64,000 nucleotides of DNA, taken from NCBI RefSeq assembly GCF_001540865.1, contig NC_033621.1, forward strand, positions 12,296,276-12,360,275, written 5' to 3'. Of the stretch, positions 39,429-52,892 are shown in pieces (within the stretch, counting starts at the first letter, position 1; every line of letters begins with the position of its first letter). The DNA is from Ananas comosus. Taxonomy: Eukaryota > Streptophyta > Magnoliopsida > Poales > Bromeliaceae. The notes beneath the pieces were generated by a model. The model was not told the origin of the DNA and made no database searches. It saw only the letters and a program-made list of their open reading frames with translations. A program made the position numbers and the translations under genes.

Positions 39429-41388
39429 ATGGAGGAATCCATCGATTTCCCGGATTGGGAGCTCCTCCATGGCCCCGACGCCGCCCCAGTGAGCCCCGCC
39501 GCGCTTGGCGAGGCGATCGAGGCCGATTCCGACGAGGGCGGCGCGATCAAGCCCGATTACTTCGCCCTCGGCTCCGAGGACAAGTACCCTGCGAGGTCCG
39601 GCTCTGCCATGGCGAAGAATCGCGAGGAGGAAGAAGAACTGGGGCTCTGCGACTCGGATAACCCTAGCTGGGTCGACCCCGAATCGGACCATCGCAAAGG
39701 CAAATCGGGTTTTTCCCGTATATCGTTCCCGCAGAAGAACCCGGGCGCGTTTTGGTCGGACGAGTCGTCCGACGAGCTCAGATCGCCGCCGAGTAGCGAA
39801 AGGCGAGAGCTTTCGTTTTTGGACGAGTTCGATGTTGAAGAGAAAGCTGTTGACGTTGAAGTTGGTAAGGAAATTGGACGAGATGAGGTTGCACGCAAGG
39901 TGTTCGACGAAATGGGTAGCAAAAAGATCGGTTCGGTTGCGAAGCGGGAGGAGGGAGGGATGGTTTGGTGGAAGGTGCCCTTGGAGTTGTTAAAGTTCTG
40001 TGTTTTTAGGATGAGACCCGCGTGGTCGATCCCAGCGGCCGCGGTGATACTAGGGTTTGCAGTGCTGGGGAGGAGGTTGTATAAGATGAAGCAGATGAAG
40101 AGGAGCATTCCACAGCTCAAAATCAGTCTCGATGAAAAGGTGTGGTGTTTTGGTTTCGGCTTTGGTTAATAGTAATTGCCATTTAGACTATTTCCTATTA
40201 GATCCCTCAGTTCCCGAGTTCATTGCTTCAATTTTGCACATTCACTGTTTTATGTCTCATCGGCGCACGCAACATGTCTCACCTAATCTCTACCATGCAC
40301 GTGAGTGGGATTGTTTCCCTATTAGATCGATCTTTTGTGGTAATTATCGCCATTTATTATGACTAATGACTAATGTTGGAGATGGGTAAGGACTATGTTA
40401 TAAATAGATTCTTCTTTTAGCTTCTTTAAACAATATGGTTCGATGATTCATACACTGCAAACTCCCTATTAAATTGATCTAACAATTAGGAATCAGCAGT
40501 TCCAACTACAAAATTTCATTATAAATTATGTCTACTTAATGTGGGAAGTAAAGAGTTGTGGAGTCGGCACCGTTTTGTTAGTATTATGATTGAGGTGAGA
40601 TTGTATGATCTAGGCTCATCTTTTGGAGCTGTGGTATGGAATTCAGTAAATGCTATTTTAATTATGTTACTAAGAAATGGAATTATTACAGTGTTTTTTT
40701 TATCGCTGCACATGGTTTTTCTATTGCTGTACATGAATGTGTTGAACTTTTATAACTCCAGAGACATACCTAGTATTGTAGGTCCCCCAGGAGTGCCTCT
40801 TTTATTTGTCGAAGGTATTTGCTTAGCAACATACAGTATTTTCGATGAGTTTATAACTATTTCTTTCCTGTTGCTTAACTTATTTGTCGCTTAACTATCA
40901 TACTAGTGTCCTGCGTCTTGTGATTCTTTAATCCATTTTATTGTTTGCATATTTCCTCTGACTTTCTCATGCGACAAGTCAATTTTCAAGGTAAAATATT
41001 CATCGATTCCTCGCTAATAGATGAATTAAATGTGTATGGATTTTGCTGGAAGATTTTTTAGTACTAATTTCCTTTATACAATATGTCCATATCTATATGA
41101 GGTGCTACTCTATGTTGTTAAAAGCTTAATCTTGTAATTTTCCTATTTACTGTTTATGGTGGATTACTCCGGAGAGGAGCAAATAACTGCTTGTAAATGT
41201 AGTTCATCGGTTTGATTCTTTAATTAACCCCTTCTCTACTGTGTCACATTTTGCAGAAGGCGTCGCAGTTCAAGGCTCGCGTCGCCCGTCTCAATGAAGC
41301 CTTCTCTATGGTGAGGCGTGTTCCTCTCATCCGAGCTCCTCTTCCTGCTAGTGGAGTGACCCCGTGGCCCGTGGTGGGGTTCCAATGA
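39429..41388 (+). CDS. Acidic protein with one transmembrane span (uncharacterised)
   Basis: join(39429..40139,41257..41388), 280 aa, intron GT-AG in phase 0. The N-terminus MEESIDFPDWELLHG is followed by a long Asp/Glu/Ser-rich, probably disordered region (aa 10-180). There is a single hydrophobic segment SIPAAAVILGFAVLGRRLY (about aa 199-217) flanked by basic residues, then a short tail with KASQFKARVARLNEAFSMVR. The layout matches an uncharacterised plant family with a DWELL-like start and a RLNEA tail motif; I cannot name a function. Arg-Arg-Leu-Tyr after the span suggests a tail facing the cytosol or nucleus. The upstream ATG at 39270 is in frame, but the leader between is CT-rich and non-conserved in character, so the ATG at 39429 was chosen. 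Confidence 0.83.
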
Positions 41389-43313
41389 AGAGTGTGTACA
41401 TCCGTACATCTGTGCGCTGCTTTTCCATCGGCCGTTGATCCTGTCTTGTTGTGTTTAGTCACTGCCAATCAATGAGTCTCATCCCTTTTCCTTTCACAAA
41501 TTGGATGGTTCGATTAAAACTATGAGATTAGATAGAGGGTGGATGGAAGAGCGGTGTATATATTTATATATATCTTCGACCAACAATCGGATTAGGATGG
41601 ATAATCCAATGGAGTTCCAAGTTACATAAATCTCTCTCGTCCCCATGTCTCTACAATACAAAGTCTCTACTTATAGGCCACCATTGCTGCTTCTTTTTTT
41701 TTTGTTTGTTCTCTCTTTCTTTTGCAGCTCTTATGAACTATAAGCTTCTAGATTGCGTAACCAATGAAGCGGATACTACGTTGTAAATCTCCTTCATTTG
41801 AAATTTGTATGTATTTCAGAAAGGATCATACTATATATGTTTGATGCATTTTCTCTCAAAAGGTATTTGGAATCTTTGATGATGTGAATTAAAGTAGTGC
41901 TTTTCCGTTAAGTCGAGTATCGGAGTGAATATCGCGAATTCTCGACAATATCGCGAATTCTCGACAAGAATTGGTGTCAAAGAGACATGTTTCTGTTGTG
42001 ACTTGTGATGCTCTGATTTTCTATGATGATTATATTGTTGGATATTATCATGTTTTTTTCGTATTATTTTGCTCTTCTTTATCAGAAGTGAAATATGAGT
42101 CACCATCCAAAACTGGTGGTATTGGATTTCTTTGTTTCAACATATGTATGAATGGAAAAGATCTTTTTTTTTTTCCACTTGCTCCTCTATTTCCTCAGTA
42201 AAATTTTTAAATTTAAGAAGATCTTTAATTTAATTAATCAAAGTTAATTGAAAATTGAAAAAACTGGGCAATTAAACAGAAAATTAATCGACAGCTCTAC
42301 ATTTCGAAACGTAATTTTGTTGAGGGGTCTCCACGCATTTTCGCCCAACCTGTTCTCCATCTCCAGAGCCGGGCGCATGCGGATGTGCTGACGTGGAAGA
42401 AAATCGACCGTCCGACCAGCCCTCCAGAAATCTCGTCCCTCGACGGAGATCGGTTCCGCCGTGATGAACGGTTCGATCGCACCTGTCCGCATGCGACTCA
42501 ATCCGGACCATAACATACGGGGCATCTCCTGCTCCTACCCTTCTCCCCGCCCCGAATTCCCTGCACCGGGTCTATCCGTACATCTAGTGCACCTACATGA
42601 TCAATACATTATATTTATAGACCTGTAAATTTTTACTTTCAAAAAAGAAAGTTGAAAATTTAGAAAAAAAAAAAGATGTTGAAAATTTGGGATACCTCTT
42701 CCATTTTATTTTTATTTTATTGTTAATACTTAATACCAGCCTAGTAGTATAAAATATTATATTTTATAAAATTATTTTGTAGGTTAATAATATGCTGTAT
42801 TTTATTATTCTGTGATCTGTAAAAGATAATATTTACTAGAAAATAAATAAATATAAACAATTATAGGGTAGCAAAATTAAAACTTCTATAAAAAGATATA
42901 GAGTTGTTAAGTAAAAATATGTAAATCCTTTATTTATAATGCATTTTTTTTAAAAAAAATTAGGTGTACGGTGCACCGGGTGCATGCACTAATTACTCGA
43001 CCTATATAATAGCGTTTAGTGGAGCTATATTATTATTTCCTTCCAAATAGCGCGAGGCGTGGTGATGGTTGGGGAAGCGCTTCTAACCACCGCACTTCGA
43101 TCGCTCTCTCCTTCCCCAAATCGATTGATCGATCGATCGATCGAGGTGATCGATCGCCGCGTTTCTCGTGCGATTTCTTCGAATCCGCGGTCGATTTGAT
43201 CCACCGGTTGAGGCATTTGATCGAATGGGAGTGCGCAGGTGAGGCGGAGATGCGTGGGTTTTAGTAGGGTTTTGAGGTGGTGAGCTTTTGGAGGAGAGGG
43301 GGAGCGGCGGGAG
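41389..43313. other. Spacer and promoter of the PHD/SWIB/Plus-3 gene
   Basis: 3' UTR of the previous gene to about 41800, then AT-rich sequence, a GC-rich non-coding island at 42300-42600, GTGCACCGGG-type motifs at 42562 and 42971, and a GATC-rich leader at 43120-43160. No further gene is supported. Confidence 0.5.
43121..43156 (+). repeat. (GATC)n microsatellite in leader
   Basis: GATC tetranucleotides repeated with one interruption (GAGGT), 160-190 bases before the start codon at 43314. Confidence 0.9.
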
Positions 43314-46300
43314 ATGGGGAGGGTGAAGAGGAACAAGGAGGAGATTGCGGAGGATTACTGCTTCGCTTGCAAGGATGGGGGCCATCTCCGTGTCTGCGAC
43401 TTCAAGTGAGTTCGAATTTGCTTTGCTTTCTTTTGTTTTTTTTTTTTTTACTTCAAAAAGATCAGTATATAGTTCATTGGATTAGAAAAGATTATTATAT
43501 GTTTATACATATATGATTCTTTGTTCCTGGTGTGAATGTTGTATTGGAGAATTCTTAATCCTAAGTTTGTGAATGTGTGCCCCAAACGCGATTGATTTGA
43601 TGCTTTTGGGCATTTTTTTGGCTCGCAGTAGGGTTTAATGAAGCATTGTCTGAGTAGTGCTTTTAAGAGAAGCACTAACTGCGGTATATTGAGATATTGT
43701 GTAAAGTTTCTTTTGCGGCAGAATTAGAAGCTCAGAATCGCTTTCCGCTGCTCGCTGCAGAATAAGTTACTGATTTTCTCATTACTGAATACCCTGCTAT
43801 TGGCCTTTTTGCAAAATAAGCATCTCGATAAAAAGTTTGTAGCGAAATAATTTTACTCAAAAAGAACTTAGTAAACTAAGCTTCTGAAGATGGAAATGCG
43901 GTGTATCATTCGCCAGCATTTAGATTTTTCTATGTTCCTCATAAGCATTCCTATGAGTAGTTAAATGTGGTAAGTATTTCTATGAGTAGTTGAATACGAT
44001 TATCATGTTAACAGGAATGCGCAGCTTTTTTTTTTTTTTTTTTTTTTGCACATATGGCAGTATTTAGGACAGTTAGAACTACTGCTGGGTATCATACTTC
44101 GTGGAACAACCTTGTGTTCTGAATAGCTTTTCCTACTTAGTAACTCAGTACTGAGTTATTTCCAAGATGCCTGACATGTGAGAAAAAAAAAAGGAAAAAG
44201 AAAAAATTATAAAGATGCCTAAGAGGTTCACCTAACAAATTGAGTTGCTTCTTCAGTAAAAAGAATGATATGGGATGTATAATGTGTAGCAAAGTTAGTT
44301 CGAATATGTGGTTTGTGATTGCTTTTGATACCTAATGTGTGGGATTGATGTGGGGAAGTTCTTCAGAATATGAAGTATGTGATTATTTGTGATTCATCTG
44401 TTATCTGAGCATACCATGATCTTCTATGGTATCGTCTAATTACGACTTGAATAACGTATTTTTTTATTTGTAATATAATTAAAAAAAAATTTCATTCTCC
44501 AGGAGCTGTCTGAAAGCTTACCATCCTCAATGTGTGGGAAAGGAATCTTCTTTCCTTGAAACAGATGAACAATGGAACTGTGGTAAGCACTAAGGACTTG
44601 TATATATTTTTATCATATGCATATTACTGCAGTAAATGAACTGATATATATTTCCTCAACTTGGATATGCACAAGCACATGATTTCAACGACTCACTCTG
44701 GTCTTGCTATGCACATTCTTGAATCATGACCCACCCCAAATGTCTGAATTCCTTGATTGGGTTAACTTGGTCAATAAGACTTGGGTTGGTTGATTAAGTT
44801 AGATATTCATCTATACATCTATTACCTTTATACTAATAGATTGTACATGGAATAAATGATGTTATACATCAGGTCAATTAGGTGAATTAGATCCAACATT
44901 AAATCAGAATCATATATATTTTGGTGGGTCAATATGAGTTTTGATTATATCAGATTTGGTCATGTTGAAATTTCTCAACTCTAACCCAATTTTAACTTCT
45001 AAAATGTTAAAGTCATTATGCTCAATGCAAATAACAAGTTTAGATGCACGGTTCAACCATGTTGCAGCCTCTATATTAGTGCTTTCTACAGATTTATCTG
45101 CCTTGCATCGACTCAGACAATTTTCCATTACTTATGTTAGTGAAGGATTTTACTGTTCAGAGTTTGACAACATTTGCTTCATCTAAAATGATTTCAGTAT
45201 CATATATCTCATTTGGTTGTATGTTGCTTTGGATCCTTTAACCTGTGGACTTCATTTTGATTCATGATTCCTTTTTTCCAGTCATTTAAGTTGATATATT
45301 TGCATATTTAGTATATTCAACTTGATAAGGTTATTGACAGGTTGGCACTCGTGTTTTATCTGCAAAAGGAGTTCGTTTGTGCAATGTTTCTGTTGTCCGA
45401 GCTCTGTGTGCCGCAAATGCATCAGAGAAGTTGAGTTTGTGCAAGCTAAGAAAAAGACAAAGGGCTTCTGTAATAATTGTTTAAGGCTGACAATCTTGAT
45501 AGAGAAAAATGTTGATGTTGATTCTGATGGGGTACTGTATCAAAGAATCCTTCTTATAACTTTCATTTTCTTCCTTGATTTCTATTATTATGTTGATGGC
45601 TTCTATCAATTGTCAATGAATTATGCATGATTTTTTGCTAATCAAAGACTTCAGTAATGCATATCCATCTATTTATTTTGTGAGGCCCAACAATGTTGTA
45701 TTGTACTTTGAAATTCTTTGGATTGACAATTCTGACCAATACATTAATTTTGCTAGTCTGGCCATGCTGCATTGTACTTTGGCTTCATATTTAATCTGCG
45801 GATGTTATTGGCATAAGTAGACTGACTACATGTATATTACACGTCTCTTTTGCATCATAAAGTTAGTAGATTGACTGTACAAGACGTAAAGGTTAGGTGT
45901 TTGTTGCGATTCAGTAAAGGAGATAACTTTTCAAATCATCAGGATATTCTTTTAATTTTCAAAATTCACGATTTGCTTTTCTCCATATGTTGTGATTGCT
46001 CTTAGTTTTGTCCTTTTCAGGGTAAAGTTGATTTCAAAGATTCAGAAACTTATGAGTTTCTGTTTAAGGACTACTGGGCTATAGTAAAAGATAAGGAACA
46101 TTTATCATTGACTGATCTTCAAGTGGCCAATGCTCTTCTCAAAGGAGGTAAAAGCTATACAAGTGAATCAGATTCAGATAGGTGTTCTGTAGAGCAGCAA
46201 ACGTATGAGGATGATGACTTGCAAGATAATTCTGATGATGAGACGTCCTTTCTTGCAAATCTGAAAAGGAAAAAGCGGAGGAAAGTAAAAGCACCTATTA

Positions 46301-49300
46301 AAAGATGCAAGTCCAAGAAGAAAACCTATGTTGGGTGGGGTTCGGAAGAGCTAATAGGATTTCTTTCATCTATCGGTAAGGATACAAAAGAACCTATAAC
46401 GCAATTGGACGCGTCTGAAATTGTAAAGGATTACATCCAATCGAACAATCTTTTGCATACTAATAAGAAGAAAAAGAACGTTATATGTGATGAGAGGCTT
46501 CTTTCCCTATTTAGGAGGAAAAAACTGAAGCTTCATAAAATCTACAGCTTGCTGGAAAGCCACTTTGCTGCTAATGGTGATTCAGATGATGAAATTTCAC
46601 TCAGTTCAGAAGAAGAAGATAACATGGTTTTACGGGAGAAGAAGAGGAACATCAGTTCTGAATTCAAGGTTAAGAAATCCAATTCAAATTATTACAGGGA
46701 AAAGTTTTTGGGGTCAATGAAAAGTTCCTCTGCTTCAATTATAGAAGAAAATATTAAGTTAGTCTATTTGAAAAGGTCTTTAGTCATTGACCTTCTGAAG
46801 TACCCTGAAAACTTCGAGCAAAAAGTTGTTGGCTGCTTTGTCAGGGTTAAGAGAGATCCTAAAGATTTTTACAACATGCCGCAAAAAGTATACCAGCTTG
46901 GGCAGGTTAATGGTAAGTGTTTAATACACGAAGTTCACCAATACCTTTTCTTGTTTGAATGAGATTCTTCTTTTATAAGACCACTTCATGTTAGTATCCT
47001 CTTTTGATTCTCTTCAGGCATTGTTTCATTATCATAACAGGTATTAAGAAGGTTACTGAGACTTATAAGATAGGGGAGTTGAAAACAGATGTCGTACTGT
47101 GTATTTCCAACATGGTAAAAGACGTTCAAATTTCTATGCTGTCGGATGATGACTTTGAGGAGGTATTTATTGCATATGGTCATCTACCTACTACACTTTT
47201 ATGTAATTTGGAAACATAATAAGAGTAGCCAACAAATAATAATTTGCTTCCATCAAATTCATAAATTCAGACTCTTTTTTTTAGTAAAATATTTTTCCTT
47301 GAGATCTGTGTAGATTTTAGATGTATGGCATGGGTTTGGTAGGTACTTTTTTTTAGCCTCTTTTATTTGTTCGTAGAACGAGGTTTCGGAAGATGTTCCT
47401 TTTTTTTTGTTTCCTATTCTGCACAGAACACCATAATTTCCTTTTTGAGATTGCCAATATGGTGAAATGAACTCATTTTATGTTCTTGTTAACAGGAAGA
47501 ATGTGAAGATCTCCGCCAGTTGGTGAAGGAAGGTCTTTTGGAAAGGCCTACTGTTGTAAGTTTCTCTGCAGAGAACACTATATTCTTGCAATACAGACAT
47601 GTTCTTGTGGGACCTGCATTAGTGCATATGGTTTCCACTTTTAGACTTGTTAATCAGCAAACACTTCAGCATGACTTCTAATTTCTCCAGCATGTATCAT
47701 GATTATATACGTCTGTCTCTTTAAGGTGGTTTAAAATTGGAGGAGAATTTTGGAGTACCTTTAATTTAGATTGCAATACATTGGATTAAACCAAATAGTT
47801 GGGAAATAACTTGCTGTCTAGCATCAAAGAATCTTAAAAACAGAGAAGAAAGCAAGCCATGATCCTTGCATCAATCAAATGCTACCATACAAAGTACAAA
47901 TTGTATAAAGAATGCTGTTATACTCTTTTTTTTATTGAGAGATATGCTGTTATACTCTCTAATTTTACATCACTGTTGATATCAGTTTCCTTGCTGCGAT
48001 ATCTAATGCAGAAGTTGTCGGCTATTAGCAATTCTTGTATAACTTTCATCACATAAGTATAATAATATTCTGAGCCATCCTCCTTTCAACAGGGACAGCT
48101 TGAGGAAAAGGCGAAAAGTGTACATGCGGATATTATAAGTCATGTAAGTATTTTTTTTATTTAACATGGTTTCAAATAAAGCAATTGTTCTGAAATTTAT
48201 TTTCTTGCTGGAGGCTAACCAAGTTTATTCCTTTTCAGTGGATTGATAGAGAACTTGTGAGATTGCAAAGGTTGATAGATCAAGCAAATGAGAAGGGTTG
48301 GCGCAGAGAATATCCTTTAATTTCAGGAAAATGAGTATTGGAACTTTTTTTTNCGGGGGGGGCGATGGGATTTTCTATTTTTTGAATCTTGTAATCGTAA
48401 ACCTGTCATAAATTGTGAGGTAATATAGGCAATATATTTCCTTAACCTGTGTTGGATTTTAAGCTGTATGAATGCATTGATAAAAGAGAGCTACTTCGGA
48501 CACCAGAAGAAAGACAGCGACTTCTTAAAGAGATACCAAAAGTAATTGCAGACATAGAAGGAGAAATTAGAGACACAACCTGCTCATCTGAAGATCATGA
48601 AGAAACTAAACTGTTCACCTCACTCTTTCAATGTTACTATTGTTTAATCTCAATGTATTCTTTTTGATTATGCACATATATTGCTGATTGATAATTGCTC
48701 CATAACGCATGTAATGAGATTGCTGAACAGTTTAGTGTGTCATAGTTATCAGGAAATTACATTTGTTATGAACAGGTAGAACTGATCCAATTTCTTTTAA
48801 AAAGAAACCATATTGACTAAATATAGTTTGGAATCAGGAGAGTTTATACTTCTAATGTAGCTATGGTAGTAACTTCGATAAATGAACTTTTGGATGACAT
48901 AATTGGTGAGATAGTGTAGGAATAAAGACATAGTTGCTTCTTTTCTTTTCTTTTTTTTTTGTCTCCAAGCCATTTTCTTCAGGATTCACGAATTTATTGC
49001 TTTGGAATGTAAAATCATTTCTAATACCAATTCATTCTTTACACTTCTCAGGAGACACTCTTTTCACTTGAAATATCCGAATCTGCTACTGCTCCTTGCA
49101 TTGTTTAATTGTTTCTGCTTACTTTCGTAACTTATGCTTCTTTATAGTAACCCAACTTCTAGAAACACATTGCTGTGCAGCAATACCTGATATTCATTGA
49201 ATATTAGCAGCTTGGCATTATATAGAACTCATATACGGTAAATTTTTGCTAAATACTTGTTTAAATGGTTGCAGATGGAAATGTCACCAATGTGAACTCT

Positions 49301-50384
49301 CCGCAAAAAGTTTCAGGTCCATCAATCTAAACATTTTCTTCTCCTCCCCCTGTAATTTGCAATTTACAATTAGTTTTTGCTGTATGATAATTCTGAAGCA
49401 AGTCAGCTTTTGATGGCTGAACAAGTGGAGATGACTTTACCCTTAACTAATATCCCATTGTTCTCCTAACAAGTTTGATTTGGTTTATCCTGATAAGATA
49501 AATTGTGGGGTAAGCTATCAGAAAGGCCGATTTAGGCTCTGATGTCGTATTTACGGAATTGGCGCTAATAAGTACCTCTTGTCGATAACCTGTACTGCTT
49601 TCTACTTTCTAGAAATCAAATTTTAGTAGATTTTGATTGTATTGTGGAGTAAATAGATAATTTTACCACCATCAACAAAAAATTTATATGCCCTGTCTAG
49701 GGGGAGTAGGGCATTAAATTCATCTTCAAGCGAAAATTCTCCTCTTTGAAATGAAGAAACATCATGCCTGTGTTTAACTTTTGCACCTGTGCAGCAGTGA
49801 AAAGAGCTGACTCCGGCGAAAATGCAGCAGCAGAAGGACCTGAAGGTTTGTTTGTTTTTCCCCCCCTACTGTCCAGTCTATTCTACTTGTAATTTATATT
49901 ATTACTGCTACCCCTGTTAACACCATATTCATGTTAAATATTCCACAATGCTGTGATCCTTTGATGTTCTGCTGCAGAAACCAACCCACGTAATTCGAGC
50001 TTATGCAATGAGAATTGCGACGATCGCCATAAAGTGATCGAAATCGCAGGAAGCAAAGAAAACCCAAAGCGTAACAAGGCAAGAAAAGCGCTAGCTGTCG
50101 ACCTAGCCGAAGATGATGACAGCTTGATTACCTTGGAGAAAAGCAAGCCCTCCACAACCTTCAAGGTGATATCCAATCAAGTGATCTGCGAGAGCGACAC
50201 TGTGTGGCACTACATTGACCCGCAAGGAAAAGGACAAGGACCATTTTCAATGGCCATGCTAAGGGAGTGGAAAGAAGGCGGTTTCTTCGACAGTAATTTC
50301 AAAGTTTGGCGAACAGGCCAATCCCCAGAGAACTCCATTTTGCTGCGAGATGCGCTTCGACTTACTATAAAGATCGTCGACTAG
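43314..50384 (+). CDS. PHD/SWIB/Plus-3/GYF chromatin protein (NERD-related)
   Basis: Twelve exons: join(43314..43405,44503..44582,45341..45531,46021..46912,47041..47162,47496..47555,48093..48143,48239..48309,48463..48632,49275..49316,49795..49845,49978..50384), 742 aa with consistent phases. Domains: an atypical PHD finger (aa 15-95; [45 protein letters not shown]), a basic NLS-like stretch KRKKRRK, SWIB/MDM2 (about 222-303), Plus-3 (about 366-520; [21 protein letters not shown]), and GYF (about 683-735; [22 protein letters not shown]). This order is that of the plant NERD/At5g08430-type family linked to histone binding, RNA-directed DNA methylation and transcription elongation; no CCCH zinc finger follows, unlike NERD. 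Intron 8 looks U12-type. The exon ending at 48632 has a weak donor (GTTACT) and is the least sure junction. Confidence 0.88.
48310..48462 (+). other. Probable U12-type intron (AT-AA) in the PHD/Plus-3 gene
   Basis: The intron begins ATATCCTTT at 48310, the U12 5' splice-site consensus, and contains TTCCTTAAC at 48438-48446, the U12 branch-site consensus, 16 bases before its end. To keep the frame ([15 protein letters not shown]) the intron must end TTTTAA/G, giving AT-AA termini. No GT-AG pair here gives an open frame. One N (48353) lies inside. Confidence 0.7.
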
Positions 50385-51294
50385 GGATATAAATCTATAT
50401 ATATAGTAATGTGTAAATCCCGAACTATATGTTACTATCTAACCATATTCTGTAGGCTCTATTCTGATCTTATGTAAAGTGCTAGTGTTAGCATTTGTAA
50501 AGGAAGGGATATTGGTTTTGTTTGGTGGTCCAACCTGGGGGATTTTTTGGCAAACACAACCCTTAACAATTCTGATTCTGCAGCTTTAGTCCAGCTTTTT
50601 GTATTTTTGTACTTTTGGACCAAATTTCTCTTCTATGGACTGTAAATATTGCTAATATTCCTCGTGATGAATGAATATATGCATTAAAATTTTGATTTTA
50701 GTGCCTTTTTTTTTTATGCAAGTTGGTGGAAAAGATTTGAGAAAAGTATATGATAAGCAATTTAAATATATTGGTGCAAAAAAAAAAAAAACAATGATGT
50801 CACAGAGTATTGGCGTATAAGTATTTTTATAATTGGCACGTATCGGAACGGTCATTGAATGCTTCATGCTGTATTGTGCCGCGACACTTAAATCTTTGGT
50901 GAAGAGTGTAAATAAAAACAGATACAAGTTTCAGTTTCAAGAACTCTATTCTATGCTAATAAGTTTACATGTTTAAATCGTAACTCTTGAGTTGTATGAA
51001 GAAGCATTAATAATTTTTTGGGGGCAATTTCAATCTCTAACAATTTTTTATTGCATTAACGAGAAAAATTAAAAATTTTGAACTATATTTTCTACTTTGG
51101 AAATACTTTGGGTCTCATTAATATGTTGTTGATATATTGACAAATTTATAAGGCATTTTAGAGTACATGCATAAATTAATCGATAACTAAACATATCGTG
51201 TATACCAATATATCAACAAACAATATATGGAGCATTTTTGGTAGCCCATGTATATAGCCACATAGAGTCGGCTACTATACTTTTATTCTAGGGG

Positions 51295-51703
51295 AAACTT
51301 CAAATACCTCCATATGGCTTCGTACTTTCTCACTTTAGTATCCTATGGTATAAAGTTATCAAGTTAGTACCCTATGATTTCGTACTTTCTCACTTTAGTA
51401 CCTCGTGGTTTCAAGTGTATCAAGTTAGTATCCTATGGTTTCGCACTTTCTCACTTTAGTACCATGTGGTTTAATATTTCGTTAAATTATATACTCCGAA
51501 ATGGATAATAAAAAGAAAAAATTAAAACCACAGGGTACTAACTTGATACAAAAATAAAACCACATGATACTAATTTGATACATTTAAAATCACAGAATAC
51601 TAAAATGAGAAAGTGCGAAACTATATGGTACTAACTTGATACACTTTAAACCACATGTTACTAAATTGAAAAAGTGCCAACCACATGTGGTATTTGAAGT
51701 TTT
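51295..51703. mobile_element. MITE, family A copy 3
   Basis: Starts AAACTTCAAATACCTCCATA and ends CACATGTGGTATTTGAAGTT, which is the inverted repeat. The left half contains three near-identical 'actttctcactttagta' units, so the copy is internally expanded relative to copies 1 and 2. Non-coding. Confidence 0.75.
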
Positions 51704-52892
51704 TCCTTTATTTTATTTCTTTTTTCTTATTTTGCTTTAGGACAGCTAATTAATCACTACAGTTTCTCACTTGAATGCACATCATATAAGATGTTGCTTT
51801 TGAAATGCTAAACGTTGCTTTTGGGAATGGAAAAGGTGTTTATAAGCCAAGTGAAACAAGCTCTGACACATTCAATACGGAGGGGCATGTGCATGGAAAT
51901 GAAGAACATACTATAATTTATTATTCATCATAAACATGAATCACGAGTTTTGGAATTATTATCATTCTACAAAGAATTTTTTTTTTTTTTTAATAATTGG
52001 CAAATTTATATGGTGCATTAACTGCTAAACCGGTTAAAAACTTTCATATTATGTATGATAATACTTATAATATATGAGAACAATATTTAATTTAAAGGTC
52101 CGTTATAACACAAAACAATTATTTTTAAGCTTCGACAGAAATATAAATCAAATCAAATTAAATAAAAAAAAACTAATTAAACAAACCAAAAAATTTTAGC
52201 TGAATAAGATCATTGGCTTTTAATTTAACACCAAACTCTGAACACGTTTACACAAACTATTGACAACTAAAAAAACCGCCACATTATTAACATGAAATAA
52301 ATTAATAACTATTGTATCTTTATATCTTTAAGAAGTATTAATTGGGGTTTAGTGAGTAATCAGTCTAAACCACACATTATGACATGTTCGAAAATTCTAT
52401 AATTTTATAGTATTGAAATATTGTAATATCAAAAACAGTGTTCATATTTACAAAAGTGTATTTAGATTTTTTTTTTAGAGTACCAAAAAAGAGTAAAAAT
52501 ATTTTAAAAGTACCGTGAATTATTATAACAGTAGAAAAAGAGCAAGCCTATGCTCTAAATTTGCTTATTGTTATAATTAAGCATATATCGTAACATATAA
52601 TTACATTACAATAATATTTTCAAGTATCCAAACAGTGCCTTATTAAAGTTTAAACCTAAATAATAACAAAATTAAAGATTAAAATTGTTTGGGGACCAAA
52701 ATTAAATTCACCTGATTTTTAAATATATATATATTTATGAGCAATCATGTGAAGTAGGTGTTGAAGTGTTAACCCACCTCATTGTCATTGAGTGCTAGAT
52801 GTCGCACAACACACGCATAGATACATTATGCGTTGTCAACGTACAGTGGTAGATAAATGTACTACACACTGTACTATTTTTGAAAAATTTTA

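Noticed and set aside
39557..40120. 187-residue reverse frame
   Set aside because: Antisense to the acidic single-span protein; its Ser-rich composition mirrors the Asp/Glu codons of the real strand.
42244..42525. GC-rich island with frames of 60-93 residues
   Set aside because: No recognisable domain, frames differ among themselves, no splice continuation; treated as promoter-type spacer.
43025..43385. Reverse frames of about 100 residues before the PHD gene
   Set aside because: Antisense to the GATC-rich leader and first exon of a well-supported gene.
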